Source: Streptomyces sp. M92 (GTDB lineage: Bacteria; Actinomycetota; Actinomycetes; Streptomycetales; Streptomycetaceae). Taken from it: a DNA stretch of 64,000 nucleotides. This document shows, one piece after another, positions 49,166-60,836 of the stretch (the stretch's first letter is position 1; every line of letters starts with the position of its first letter). The notes beneath the pieces are model-generated. The model was not told the origin of the DNA. It saw nothing but the letters and a program-made list of their open reading frames with translations, and ran no database searches. Location of the stretch: the NCBI RefSeq assembly GCF_028473745.1, contig NZ_CP101137.1:310001-374000 (forward strand), in the 5' to 3' direction. Position numbers and translations under genes: made by a program.

Positions 49166-49628
49166 GGCGCCGCGCACGAAGAGCGCCGGTCCGTGACGGC
49201 CGCGTCCCCCGCGGGCCGCCCTCGGACCGGCGCCTTCTCGTACTCCCCCGTACGTCCCCCCGCAGGAACCCCCGTTCTCGGTCGTTCCCCCGGGCTCCCC
49301 CGTGCCTCGCTCCCGCCGACCGCGGCCGGCGGAAGGAGCGGATCGCGGGCCCGGCTCCGTTCCGGCACCCCGTGTCGCCGGTGCCGGAGCCGTGCCCCTC
49401 TCCGTGCCCCCACTCTCTCGTTCACGCGGGTCGGCACCCATCCGCGCGCGTACTCATCTGAGGCAGTAGGTACAAGTACTCAGGCCTGCGCACGCCGGCT
49501 CATCACGGCGGCCGGCCGGGCACGCCCGCGCCCGTCGCGGTACTCAGCTCCGGCCCGGCACCCGTCGTCGCCGCGGGCCGCGGCCCCTCGGACCGGGATT
49601 GTCGGTGGCGGCGGATAAAGTCGTCGGC
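49166..49628. other. 463-base intergenic region with TACTCA motifs
   Basis: No gene is supported. TACTCA occurs at 49451-49456, 49477-49482 and 49541-49546; the first is part of CTCA-TC-TGAG (49453-49462), a short dyad. TAAAGT at 49616-49621, seven bases before the downstream ATG, looks like a -10 and may give a near-leaderless message. Confidence 0.5.
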
Positions 49629-51137
49629 ATGGCACGGATTGCGGTGATCGGCGCCGGGATGGGCGCCATGGCGGCCGCCGCCCGGCTGGCCGTCGCGGGC
49701 CACCGGGTGGCGGTGTACGAGCGGACGGCGACGTACGGCGGGGCGCTGCGCCGCTTCGAGCGGGACGGGTTCTCCTTCGACACCGGCCCCGGTCTGCTGC
49801 CGCTGCCCGCGGTCTGGCGCGATCTGTTCGTCAAGACCGGCAAGGAGCCGCTGGAGTCCTGCGTCGACCTGGTCCAGGTCGACCCGTCCGCACGCCACGT
49901 GTTCGCGGACGGCACGGACGTCTCCCTGCCGAACGCCTCGCGGGCCGGCGTCCTCGCGGCCCTGGACGCCGCGCTCGGCCCGGACGCCGGGCGGCGTTGG
50001 GGCGACTTCCTGGTGCGGGCCCGGGAGACCTGGGACCGCACCCGCCGTCCGCTCCTGGAGGAGCCGCTCTGGCCGAACTGGGAGGTGCTGGCCGAGCGCG
50101 AGCCCTACCCCGCGGTCCCGCACAAGCGGCTGCTGCGCACCCGCCGGGCCGGCACGCTCGCCGAGGTCGGCGCCTGGGAGCTGCGGGACGCGCGGCTGGC
50201 CGCCCTGCTGGAGAGCCACGCCCTCGCCCACGGCCTGGACCCACGGACCGCACCGGCCAACACCGCGGTGCTGCCGTACATGGAGTACGCGTTCGGCATG
50301 TGGTACGTGCGCGGCGGCGGTCTGCGGGAGCTGGCGCGGGCGGTGTACGAGCGGTGTCTGGCCCGCCGCGTCGAGTTCCGCTTCGGTGCCGAGGTCACCG
50401 GAGTCGTCGAGAAGGACGGCCGGGTGGCGGGCGTGGAGCTGGCCGAAGGCGGCGTGGCGGAGGCGGAGTTCGTGGTCGCCGGGGTGGCGCCCGGGGTGCT
50501 GGACCGCCTGTGCGGGGGATCATCGGCGCGGGGTGACGGGGAGGTGCCGGCGCAGCGCGGCGGGGCGAGCCGGCTGACGGTGCTGCTGGCGCTGCGGGGT
50601 GGCCGCCCGGAGGGGACGGCGCACCGGACGGTGGTGCACGCGCCCGACCGCGAGGCCGAGTTGGAGGCGCTGTTCGGCACCACGCCCGGTATGGCCGCGC
50701 GGCCGACGGTCACCGTCCTGCGGCCGGACGATCCGGGGCTGGTGCCGGACTCGGACCACGAGGCGGTCACCGTGACCTCGGTGGTGCCGGCGGGCAGTGG
50801 GGCGGACGCGGGCGGACACCAGGAGCACGCCGAGCGCCTCGTCCAGGCCGCCGAGCGTGCGATACCGGACCTGCGCGACCGTCTCCTGTGGCACGAGGTG
50901 CGTACCCCGGCCGACGTGGCGGCGGCCACCGGGGTGGCGGACGGCGCGGTGCCGGTGCCGGCCCTGGCGGGTGCCGGCGGGCGCCTGCTGCACCCGGCGA
51001 ACAGCACGCGCACCGAGGGGCTGTTCACGGTCGGCGGCTGGTCGCACCCCGGCGGCGGTCTGCCGCACGCGGGCATGTCGGGTGCGCTGGTCGCCGGACT
51101 CGTCGTGGAGGGACCGGAGTTCCGGGGCTCCCAGTGA
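49629..51137 (+). CDS. phytoene-dehydrogenase-like FAD oxidoreductase
   Basis: FAD-dependent amine-oxidase-fold protein (502 aa) resembling phytoene desaturases (CrtI type). The dinucleotide loop is VIGAGMGAMAAAARLAVAGH (residues 5-24), followed by FSFDTGPGLLPLP, the substrate-side conserved motif; the C-terminal FAD motif is FTVGGWSHPGGGLPHAGMSG. No carotenoid gene cluster surrounds it, so the natural substrate is uncertain; many actinomycetes have stand-alone members. ATG at 49629 with no clear ribosome-binding site. A hairpin at 51142-51166 follows. Confidence 0.86.
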   Translation: MARIAVIGAGMGAMAAAARLAVAGHRVAVYERTATYGGALRRFERDGFSFDTGPGLLPLPAVWRDLFVKTGKEPLESCVDLVQVDPSARHVFADGTDVSLPNASRAGVLAALDAALGPDAGRRWGDFLVRARETWDRTRRPLLEEPLWPNWEVLAEREPYPAVPHKRLLRTRRAGTLAEVGAWELRDARLAALLESHALAHGLDPRTAPANTAVLPYMEYAFGMWYVRGGGLRELARAVYERCLARRVEFRFGAEVTGVVEKDGRVAGVELAEGGVAEAEFVVAGVAPGVLDRLCGGSSARGDGEVPAQRGGASRLTVLLALRGGRPEGTAHRTVVHAPDREAELEALFGTTPGMAARPTVTVLRPDDPGLVPDSDHEAVTVTSVVPAGSGADAGGHQEHAERLVQAAERAIPDLRDRLLWHEVRTPADVAAATGVADGAVPVPALAGAGGRLLHPANSTRTEGLFTVGGWSHPGGGLPHAGMSGALVAGLVVEGPEFRGSQ

Positions 51138-51141
51138 GCGG

Positions 51142-51166
51142 CCGGCGCCCGGTCGCCGGGCGCCGG
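51142..51166. terminator. 11-bp hairpin between convergent genes
   Basis: CCGGCGCCCGG, loop TCG, CCGGGCGCCGG. Begins four bases after the flavoprotein stop and ends eight bases before the stop of the convergent membrane protein gene, so it may serve both. Confidence 0.8.
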
Positions 51167-51174
51167 AGGCACCG

Positions 51175-52203
51175 TCAGAAGCGGTACTGCTCGTCGTAGC
51201 CCTGGCTCTGCCCCTGCGGTCGGCCGTCGCCCTGGTACGGGTACGTCTGCTCCGGCGGGAGTTCACCGCCGTAGGGGTCGTCGGTGCTGCGCTGCTGCGG
51301 CACCCAGACTCCGCCGGCCGGGGTCTCGCCGCCGTAGCCGCCGGTCGTGCCGGTGGCGTACGGGTCCTGCCCGTAGTCCTGCCGGCCGTACTGCTGCCCG
51401 TCCGACGTGTCGTAGCCGCCGGTGTCGTACGGCGCCCCGTCGTAGGTGTGGGTGCCGATGTACGGGTCGGAGTAGGCGGCGTACTGCTGCTGGCCGCCGG
51501 TGTCGTAGCCGTACCCCTGCTGGGTGCTGCCCGGGTAGTCGTAGGCGTAGGAGGGGTCGGCGCCGTGCACGGCGGCGGCCGGGGTCTGCTGGTCGGGTCC
51601 GTAACCCGTGTCGCCGTACACGCCGTAGGAACCGGTGTCGTCCGGCACGGGCAGCGGCTCGTAGACGGCCGTGGTCTCCGCCGCGCCCGGGTCGGCGGGG
51701 CGGGCCGGGGTGAAGACGTCGTCGCGGTCGTAGTCGTCGCGGTCGTAGTCGTCGTGGCCGTAGTCGTCGTGGCCGTACGAGGGGCCGCCGTCGCCCTGCG
51801 CTTGGTCGTCGTAGGTGTCACGCTCGTCGTACGCGTCACGGTCGCCGTAGGCCTCGTGGCCGGAGCCGGTCGCCTCGAGGCCGGAGACCTCCAACGTCGG
51901 TTCCTGGCGGCCGCGTTCCGGACGGGCGCGCCTGCCGACCAGGCTCACCGGGGCGTTGACCGCCCAGCCGGCCTCGAAGCCGCGGCGGAAGGACAGCGTC
52001 ACGTAGGTCTGGCCGACCGCGAAGGCGGCGGCGCCGAGACCGATGACGATCACGTCGGACAACAGCACACCGGCGACGACGCCGACGAAGCCACCGAAGG
52101 CGAGCAGCCGCCAGCGCAGCCGCGCCTTGTACTGCAGCAGCACCTCACCGAGCAGCCACAGCGCGACGACGCCGAACGCGATGTAGAGGACCGTCCAGCC
52201 CAT
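51175..52203 (-). CDS. membrane protein with long Tyr/Gly/Asp-rich tail
   Basis: Protein of 342 aa. Two or three membrane helices lie within residues 1-75 (LYIAFGVVALWLLGEVL; LLAFGGFVGVVAGVLLSDVI; VIGLGAAAFAVGQTYV). Residues about 105-342 are low complexity, rich in Tyr, Gly, Asp, Gln and Pro, with the tandem YGHDD/YDRDD repeat at residues about 143-162 and many GYD or QQY blocks. The family is found next to metF in streptomycetes, as far as I recall, but has no known role; the tail could be phosphorylated or phase-separating, which is speculation. ATG at 52201-52203 has GGGAGAGGGG upstream. Confidence 0.82.
   Translation of the reverse strand: MGWTVLYIAFGVVALWLLGEVLLQYKARLRWRLLAFGGFVGVVAGVLLSDVIVIGLGAAAFAVGQTYVTLSFRRGFEAGWAVNAPVSLVGRRARPERGRQEPTLEVSGLEATGSGHEAYGDRDAYDERDTYDDQAQGDGGPSYGHDDYGHDDYDRDDYDRDDVFTPARPADPGAAETTAVYEPLPVPDDTGSYGVYGDTGYGPDQQTPAAAVHGADPSYAYDYPGSTQQGYGYDTGGQQQYAAYSDPYIGTHTYDGAPYDTGGYDTSDGQQYGRQDYGQDPYATGTTGGYGGETPAGGVWVPQQRSTDDPYGGELPPEQTYPYQGDGRPQGQSQGYDEQYRF
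51717..51777. repeat. four 15-bp tandem units inside the membrane protein gene
   Basis: Four copies of a unit such as GTCGTAGTCGTCGCG (last bases alternate CGCG and CGTGGCC) encode YGHDD-YGHDD-YDRDD-YDRDD in the Tyr-rich tail. Because the unit is in phase, copy number could vary without frameshift. Confidence 0.75.
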
Positions 52204-52259
52204 GTACGCCCCTCTCCCAGTGGCCGCAAGGCAGTGTGTCGTAAGTATGTGCGGCCGGT

Positions 52260-53192
<933 letters not shown>

Positions 53193-53255
53193 TTAGCCAG
53201 GGGGTGGCGGCCACCCAACCGGATGCGGGATATTTGTCCGCATTGTCGAGTTGTT

Positions 53256-53272
53256 TGTCCACCCTTTGGACA
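53256..53272. promoter_or_regulatory. short dyad upstream of metF
   Basis: TGTCCA-CCCTT-TGGACA, perfect 6-bp arms, about 75 bases upstream of the metF start in the AT-richer part of the gap; TTTGTCC recurs at 53233-53239. Could be an operator for metF; no known methionine riboswitch or box was recognised. Confidence 0.4.
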
Positions 53273-53331
53273 CATGCCCCCGGCACCCGCCGCGGCCCGC
53301 GCCCCGCCCGCGCCGGGGACCCGGTCCGCGC

Positions 53332-53988
53332 CTACGCCTCCCGCAGCCGCTCGGCGAACTCGGCCGCCGCCGCGCCCGGGTCGTCCGCCGCGGTGATCGC
53401 CCGTACGACGACGACGCGGCGGGCACCGGCCTCCAGCACCTCGCCGAGGTTGCCGAGGTCGATGCCGCCGATGGCGAACCAGGGGCGGTCGGTGCCCAGG
53501 GACGCGGTGTACCGGACCAGGTCGAGGCCGGGTGCGTGGCGGCCGGGCTTGGTGGGGGTCGGCCAGCACGGGCCGGTGCAGAAGTAGTCCACGCCGTCCT
53601 GGACGGCCGCGGCGGCGGCCTCGGACTCGGCGTGGGTGGAGCGGCCGACGAGCACGTCGTCGCCGAGGATCGCGCGGGCGGCGGGCACCGGGAGGTCGCC
53701 CTGCCCGAGGTGCAGTACGTCGGCGCGGACGGCGTGAGCGACGTCCGCCCGGTCGTTGACCGCGAGGAGCTTGCCGTGGCGGGCGCAGGCGTCGGCGAGG
53801 ACCTTCAGGTGCTCCAGCTCCTCGGCCGCCTCCATGCCCTTGTCGCGCAGCTGCACGATGTCGACGCCGCCGGCCAGCACCGCGTCGAGGAACTCGGGCA
53901 GGTCGCCCTGGTCGCGGCGGGCGTCCGTGCACAGGTAGAGCCGGGCGTCGGCGAGCCGGGCGCGTGCGGTCGCGGCGGTGTCGGGCAT
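53332..53988 (-). CDS. thiE: thiamine phosphate synthase
   Basis: Joins HMP-pyrophosphate and thiazole phosphate to give thiamine phosphate (218 aa, TIM barrel). Motifs: [68 protein letters not shown] and [11 protein letters not shown], all catalytic or phosphate-binding segments. ATG at 53986-53988 preferred over longer forms; GGGGGA upstream. It is separate from, and opposite to, the thiO-thiS-thiG operon and has no riboswitch of its own that I can see. Confidence 0.95.
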   Translation of the reverse strand: MPDTAATARARLADARLYLCTDARRDQGDLPEFLDAVLAGGVDIVQLRDKGMEAAEELEHLKVLADACARHGKLLAVNDRADVAHAVRADVLHLGQGDLPVPAARAILGDDVLVGRSTHAESEAAAAAVQDGVDYFCTGPCWPTPTKPGRHAPGLDLVRYTASLGTDRPWFAIGGIDLGNLGEVLEAGARRVVVVRAITAADDPGAAAAEFAERLREA

Positions 53989-54010
53989 GCGGGTGTCCCC
54001 CCAGGTGTGC

Positions 54011-54039
54011 GGTGTGCGGCCCGCGGTGGGCCGCACACC
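54011..54039 (-). terminator. 12-bp hairpin between the Rv2175c-type gene and thiE
   Basis: GGTGTGCGGCCC (54011-54022), loop GCGGT, GGGCCGCACACC (54028-54039). It lies upstream of thiE and downstream of the DNA-binding protein gene, separating the two units. Confidence 0.75.
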
Positions 54040-54164
54040 TCGGCTAACGGGCTGCGGCGCGCCCACGCGGCCCTCGGACGGAGGATCGCGGGGTGCGCCG
54101 CCCCAAGGTACGACGCGACGGTGCCGCCGCCGTGGGGCGGACCCCCGCCGCCCCGGGGATCAGG

Positions 54165-54530
54165 TCAGACGGCGAGCGCCTGGGCGCGGCGCTTCACCTC
54201 CGTGCCGCGGTTCTCGCTCAGCGCCTGTGCGGGGGTGCCGGGCAGGGAGTCGTCGGGCGTGAAGAGCCACTCCAGCATCTCCTCGGCCGTGAAGCCGTCG
54301 TCCCGCAGCAGCGTCAGGGTGCCGACCAGGCCCTTGACGACCCTGTCCCCGTCGATGAAGGCCGCCGGGATGTGCAGTGCGCGGTTCTCGCCGCGGCGTA
54401 CGGCGATGAGCTGGCCTTCCTTGATCAGCTGGCGCACGCGGGTCACCTCGACGCCGAGCATCTCGGCGATGTCGGGAACGGTGAGCCAGGCAGGCACGAG
54501 AGCATCGATCTTTGCGTCAATCTCGGTCAC
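54165..54530 (-). CDS. Rv2175c-family DNA-binding protein
   Basis: Small DNA-binding protein (121 aa). An N-terminal helix-turn-helix (PAWLTVPDIAEMLGVEVTRVRQLIKE, split by LTVPDIAEML and VRQLIKEG) is followed by an all-helical C-terminal domain (GLVGTLTLLRDDGFTAEEML). The mycobacterial member Rv2175c is a DNA-binding substrate of the kinase PknL, encoded next to it; a PASTA-type kinase lies 4.3 kb away here. Start is GTG at 54528-54530. Target sites are unknown. Confidence 0.88.
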   Translation of the reverse strand: MTEIDAKIDALVPAWLTVPDIAEMLGVEVTRVRQLIKEGQLIAVRRGENRALHIPAAFIDGDRVVKGLVGTLTLLRDDGFTAEEMLEWLFTPDDSLPGTPAQALSENRGTEVKRRAQALAV

Positions 54531-54571
54531 GCCTCAAGCCTGCCATCTGGCACTGACAGTCGGAAACCGGA

Positions 54572-55828
54572 CTACGCCGTGGCCGCCTTCAGCGGCTGGG
54601 CCGGGTCGGCCAGCAACCGCGGGTCCATCGCCGTGCCCGCCTGGATCAGTCTCCTGCCCTGCGCCAGGTCCCGGGGGCGGCCCACCGCCAGCAGGGCGAC
54701 CAGGCGGTCCTCCCGCAGCCAGCAGACCGTCCAGGCGGCGGACGCCGGGTCGCCGCGCCACAGGGTCGTGTCGGCGGCCGTGTGGTGACCGGCGTACTGC
54801 ACGAAGCGGCCGAACTGCTCGGACCAGAAGTACGGCACCGGGTCGTAGGGCTCGGGGAGCTCGCCGGCGGCGGCGACGATGTCGGCGGCGACCGTGCGCG
54901 GGCCCTGGAGGGCGTTGTCCCAGTGGTGCACCATCAGCCGCTCCCCGTAGCGGCCGGAGGGGAAGGACGCGCAGTCGCCGACCGCGTACACGTCCGCGGC
55001 GGACGTGCGCAGGCGGTCGTCGGCCAGGACCTCGCCGTGCGCGCCGAGGGCGATTCCGGAGCCGGCCAGCCAGGCGGTGGCGGGCCGGGCGCCGATGCCG
55101 ACGACGACCGCGTCGGCGGGCAGCCGCGAACCGTCGTCCAGGACCACCACGTGACCGGGCTCCCCGGAGCCTTCGCCGGGCTCGACGCGCCGCACGCGCG
55201 CGTGGGTGCGCAGGACGGCGCCGGCTTCCGCGTACCACCGCGTCATCGGGGCGGCGACCTCGGCGGGCAGTGCGCCGGCCAGCGGCCGGTCGGCGGCCTC
55301 CACCACGGTCACCGCGCAGCCCGCCTCCCGCGCGGCGGTCGCGAACTCGGCGCCGATCCAGCCCGCGCCGACGACCACGATGTCGTGCTGCCGCGCGAGC
55401 AGCGGGCGCAGCCGTTCGGCGTCGTCCAGGGTGCGCAGCAGGTGTACCCCGGACACGCCCTCGGTGTCGGGCAGCCGCAACGGTTCCGCGCCGGTCGCCA
55501 GGACCAGGCGGTCGTACGGCACGGGTCCCTCGGACGTGTCGAGGACGTGCTCGTCGGGGCGGACGCCCAGGGCCTCGCAGCCGAGCCGCAAAGTAATCCG
55601 GAGCGCCTCGAAGTCGATGTCGAAGGCGGAGCCCTCGGCGGTCCCGAGCAGGACGGCCTTGGACAGCGGGGGACGGTCGTAGGGCTGGTGCGGCTCGGCG
55701 CCGATCAGCGTGACGGGGCCGGTGAAGCCCTGCTCACGCAGGGCGACCGCGGTCTGCACGCCCGCCATGCCCGCGCCCACGACGACCACGCGGCGCTCCG
55801 GGGCCCGCTCCCGCGTCTGCTCGCTCAC
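54572..55828 (-). CDS. FAD/NAD(P)-binding oxidoreductase (ferredoxin reductase type)
   Basis: Two-dinucleotide-binding flavoprotein (418 aa) like rubredoxin/ferredoxin reductases. FAD loop VVVVGAGMAGVQTAVALREQ, then PYDRPPLSK, LVLATGAEP, the NAD(P) loop IVVVGAGWIGAEFATAAREA, and VYAVGDCASF; a reductase C-terminal domain ends the protein. GTG at 55826-55828 with a strong AAGGTGAT ribosome-binding site. No ferredoxin or P450 gene is adjacent, so the partner is unknown. Confidence 0.9.
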   Translation of the reverse strand: MSEQTRERAPERRVVVVGAGMAGVQTAVALREQGFTGPVTLIGAEPHQPYDRPPLSKAVLLGTAEGSAFDIDFEALRITLRLGCEALGVRPDEHVLDTSEGPVPYDRLVLATGAEPLRLPDTEGVSGVHLLRTLDDAERLRPLLARQHDIVVVGAGWIGAEFATAAREAGCAVTVVEAADRPLAGALPAEVAAPMTRWYAEAGAVLRTHARVRRVEPGEGSGEPGHVVVLDDGSRLPADAVVVGIGARPATAWLAGSGIALGAHGEVLADDRLRTSAADVYAVGDCASFPSGRYGERLMVHHWDNALQGPRTVAADIVAAAGELPEPYDPVPYFWSEQFGRFVQYAGHHTAADTTLWRGDPASAAWTVCWLREDRLVALLAVGRPRDLAQGRRLIQAGTAMDPRLLADPAQPLKAATA

Positions 55829-55860
55829 CTGATCACCTTAGACATCCCGCGCGCCGCCGG

Positions 55861-56211
55861 TCAGTGCCCGTGCGCGGTGACCTGCTCCACAACGCTGGTC
55901 CCGCTGCCCCGCTGCGACTCCCACTCCCAGGTCTCGTCCAGCCGCACCCGCCCGTCCGGCAGTTCCACGACGGTCGACACGCAGTGCCCCGACGACGTGC
56001 TGCCGTCGGTCTTGAGCTGCACGTACCGGAAGTCCAGGCGGTCGCCCTCCCGGGTGCCCACCAGGTGGCCGCGCAGGACGTCACCGCCCGCGTACTCGGC
56101 CCACACGGCGCCGTCCTGCTCGTGGTAGGTGAATCGGGTGCGCGTGCCCACCTGACCGGGCGCCTGGTCGGCGACGGGGGCGAGGACGAGACCGTCCAGT
56201 GAACGGGCCAC
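55861..56211 (-). CDS. small beta-strand protein often labelled n-acetylglutamate synthase
   Basis: Protein of 116 aa predicted to be mostly beta-strand (FTYHEQDGAVWAEYAGGDVL, LRGHLVGTREGDRLDFRYVQ, then HCVSTVVELPDGRVRLDETW). I recognise the AEYAGGDVLRGHLVGT and GxGHC patterns from a widespread small family that databases often label n-acetylglutamate synthase; there is no GNAT fold here, so that label is probably wrong. It looks like a small calycin-like barrel. GTG at 56209-56211 with AAGGGAG upstream; longer frames would run into the riboswitch. Function unknown. Confidence 0.7.
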   Translation of the reverse strand: MARSLDGLVLAPVADQAPGQVGTRTRFTYHEQDGAVWAEYAGGDVLRGHLVGTREGDRLDFRYVQLKTDGSTSSGHCVSTVVELPDGRVRLDETWEWESQRGSGTSVVEQVTAHGH

Positions 56212-56266
56212 GGGCTGAGGCTCCCTTACGAGTGCGATGTGCTGCGGGCTAGGGTGGCCAACGTAA

Positions 56267-56362
56267 GGCACTCGCGGGAGCCCGGACGCACCGGGCTGAG
56301 AGGGAGGCTGGCGGCCTCCGACCGTACGAACCTGATCCGGGTCATGCCGGCGAAGGGAGGGG
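56267..56362 (+). promoter_or_regulatory. TPP riboswitch (THI element)
   Basis: Thiamine-pyrophosphate aptamer before thiO. Conserved blocks are CGGGAGC and GGGCTGAGAGGG (5' domain, pyrimidine-sensing CUGAGA) and GAACCTGATCCGGGTCATGC with GGCGAAGGGAG (3' domain, pyrophosphate-sensing). P1 closes CTCGC with GCGAAG. The AGGGAGGGG at the end (56354-56362) is also the ribosome-binding site of thiO, so ligand binding probably blocks translation start. Confidence 0.95.
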
Positions 56363-56372
56363 CTGGACGCCC

Positions 56373-58578
<2,206 letters not shown>

Positions 58579-58793
58579 GCCTGCGCTGTCCTGACGTCTT
58601 GGTCTCCCACCCGCGCACCACCCGTTTCCAGTCGGGCGAGAGGTGGGCCCTGCCCGTGGGAGTGCATCGCCGTCGGCGGCTCACCGTTCATGGTCGTCGT
58701 CCGGAACGGCGCTCGTGCGTGGGAAGCGTCACAGGTGCGCTGCAGTACCGGGGCCGATCGGCGACAGCGGCGCCGGGTGTCCGTGGTGGCTCG

Positions 58794-58799
58794 TAGACT
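58794..58799 (+). promoter_or_regulatory. -10 element of the kinase gene
   Basis: TAGACT ends six bases before the GTG at 58806, which has no ribosome-binding site, the pattern of a leaderless transcript. The -35 is not clear. The rest of 58579-58793 shows no gene. Confidence 0.55.
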
Positions 58800-58805
58800 C
58801 GCTGC

Positions 58806-60776
58806 GTGGACACGACCCTCCAGGACCCTCTCGTCGGGCAGGTGCTCGACGGCCGGTACCGCGTAGAGGCGCGGATCGCGGTCGGCGGGATGGCCACGGT
58901 CTACCGGGCCGTGGACACCCGCCTGGACCGCGTGCTCGCGCTGAAGGTGATGCACCCGACGCTCGCGACCGACGCCACCTTCGTGGAGCGCTTCATCCGC
59001 GAGGCGAAGTCGGTGGCCCGGCTGGACCATCCCAATGTCGTACAGGTGTTCGACCAGGGGGCCGAGGGAGCGTACGTCTACCTGGCGATGGAGTACATCG
59101 CCGGTTGCACCCTGCGTGACGTGCTGCGCGAGCGCGGGGCGCTCGGGCCGCGGGCCGCGCTGGACATCCTGGAGCCGGTGCTGGCCGCGCTGGGCGCCGC
59201 GCACCGGGCCGGTTTCGTGCACCGGGACATGAAGCCGGAGAACGTGCTGATAGGGGACGACGGCCGGGTCAAGGTCGCCGACTTCGGACTGGTCCGGGCC
59301 GTGGACACGGTCACCAACACCACCGGCGCCGTCCTCGGCACCGTCTCCTACCTGGCGCCCGAGCAGATCGAGCAGGGCACGGCCGACCCCCGGGTCGACG
59401 TGTACGCGTGCGGCGTCGTGCTGTACGAGATGCTGACCGGCGGAAAGCCGCACGAGGGCGACTCCCCGGCCCAGATCCTCTACAAGCACCTGCACGAGGA
59501 CGTGCCACCGCCGTCGGCCGCGGTGCCGGACATGGCGTACGAGCTGGACGAGCTGGTCGCCTCGGCGACCGCGCGCAACCCCGAGATCCGGCCGCACGAC
59601 GCCGTGGCGCTGCTCGCGCGGACCCGTGAGGCCCGGGCCGCGCTCACCCAGGAGCAGCTGGACGCGGTGCCGCCGCAGGCGCTCCCCGGTGAGCACGACA
59701 ACGCGGAGGACCGCACGAGCGTGATCCCCCGCGCGCTGACGATGCCCCGGCCGCTGCCCGTCAACGAGGACGAGGGCGACGGCACGGACGGCGCCTTCCC
59801 CGCGCACGACGCCTCCTCGTCGGACGGGGTGCACCGCACCAGCCGGCTGACCGCTCCCCCGCCGACCCCGCCCCACAGCCGGCGGCCCCGGCTTCGACGC
59901 GGTCCGCTGGCGGTCGTCGTGGCCGTCCTGCTGGTGCTCGGCGTCGGCACGGGCGTCTGGTACATCAACTCCGGCCAGTTCACGAAGGTGCCGGCGCTGC
60001 TGTCCAAGACCGAGGCGCAGGCCCGGGACCGGCTGGCGGACGCCGGGCTGGACGTCGGGAAGGTCGACCACGCCTACAGCGACACCGTCGAGCGCGGCAA
60101 GGTCATCAGCACCGACCCGGGTGTGGGCACCCGCATCCGCAAGAACGACTCGGTGTCGCTCACGGTCTCCGACGGCCCCGAGACCGTGAAGCTGCCGGAC
60201 GTCCAGGGCTACAAGCTGGACCGGGCGCGGACCGTACTGAAGGACGAGGGGCTGGAGCCGGGCATGGTGACCCGGGCGTTCAGCGAGGAGGTGCCGAGGG
60301 GCTTCGTGATCTCCACGAAGCCGAAGACGGGCACCACGGTGCGCGCGGGCTCCGCGGTCGCGCTGGTCGTCAGCAAGGGCAGCCCGATCGACGTCCCGGA
60401 CGTCACCGGCGACGACCTGGCCGGCGCGCGGGCCGAGCTGACCGAGGCCGGGCTGAAGGTGAAGGTCGCCGACGAGCAGGTGAACTCGGAGTACGACAGG
60501 GGCCGGGTCGCCCGCCAGACGCCGGGTTCGGGCAGCCGGGCGGCCGAGGGCGACACGGTGACCCTCACGGTCTCCAAGGGCCCCGAGATGATCGAGGTCC
60601 CGGACGTGGTCGGCGACAGCGTGGACGACGCCAAGCGGAAGCTGAGGGACGCGGGCTTCGAGGTGGACGAGGACCGCGGGCTGCTCGGGCTGTTCGGCGA
60701 CACCGTGAAGGAGCAGTCCGTGGAGGGCGGGGACACCGCACCCAAGGGGTCCACCATCAAGATCACCATCAGGTGA
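58806..60776 (+). CDS. Ser/Thr protein kinase with four PASTA domains
   Basis: Membrane Ser/Thr kinase (656 aa), cytoplasmic kinase at residues 15-280 with VGGMATVYRA, Lys47, HRDMKPENVL (Asp141), DFG at 159-161 and APE at 184-186. A Pro/Asp-rich linker leads to one membrane helix (about 370-388) and four extracellular PASTA repeats (about 397-656), which bind muropeptides or lipid II in related kinases. By domains it is PknB-like, but its neighbours (class II DAHP synthase, Rv2175c-type gene, metF) match the mycobacterial pknL locus. GTG start, likely leaderless. Confidence 0.95.
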   Translation: MDTTLQDPLVGQVLDGRYRVEARIAVGGMATVYRAVDTRLDRVLALKVMHPTLATDATFVERFIREAKSVARLDHPNVVQVFDQGAEGAYVYLAMEYIAGCTLRDVLRERGALGPRAALDILEPVLAALGAAHRAGFVHRDMKPENVLIGDDGRVKVADFGLVRAVDTVTNTTGAVLGTVSYLAPEQIEQGTADPRVDVYACGVVLYEMLTGGKPHEGDSPAQILYKHLHEDVPPPSAAVPDMAYELDELVASATARNPEIRPHDAVALLARTREARAALTQEQLDAVPPQALPGEHDNAEDRTSVIPRALTMPRPLPVNEDEGDGTDGAFPAHDASSSDGVHRTSRLTAPPPTPPHSRRPRLRRGPLAVVVAVLLVLGVGTGVWYINSGQFTKVPALLSKTEAQARDRLADAGLDVGKVDHAYSDTVERGKVISTDPGVGTRIRKNDSVSLTVSDGPETVKLPDVQGYKLDRARTVLKDEGLEPGMVTRAFSEEVPRGFVISTKPKTGTTVRAGSAVALVVSKGSPIDVPDVTGDDLAGARAELTEAGLKVKVADEQVNSEYDRGRVARQTPGSGSRAAEGDTVTLTVSKGPEMIEVPDVVGDSVDDAKRKLRDAGFEVDEDRGLLGLFGDTVKEQSVEGGDTAPKGSTIKITIR

Positions 60777-60836
60777 CGGCGTCGAGTGACGGCACTCACG
60801 GTCCGGGGGCGCGACCAGTCATGACACCCTGAACGG

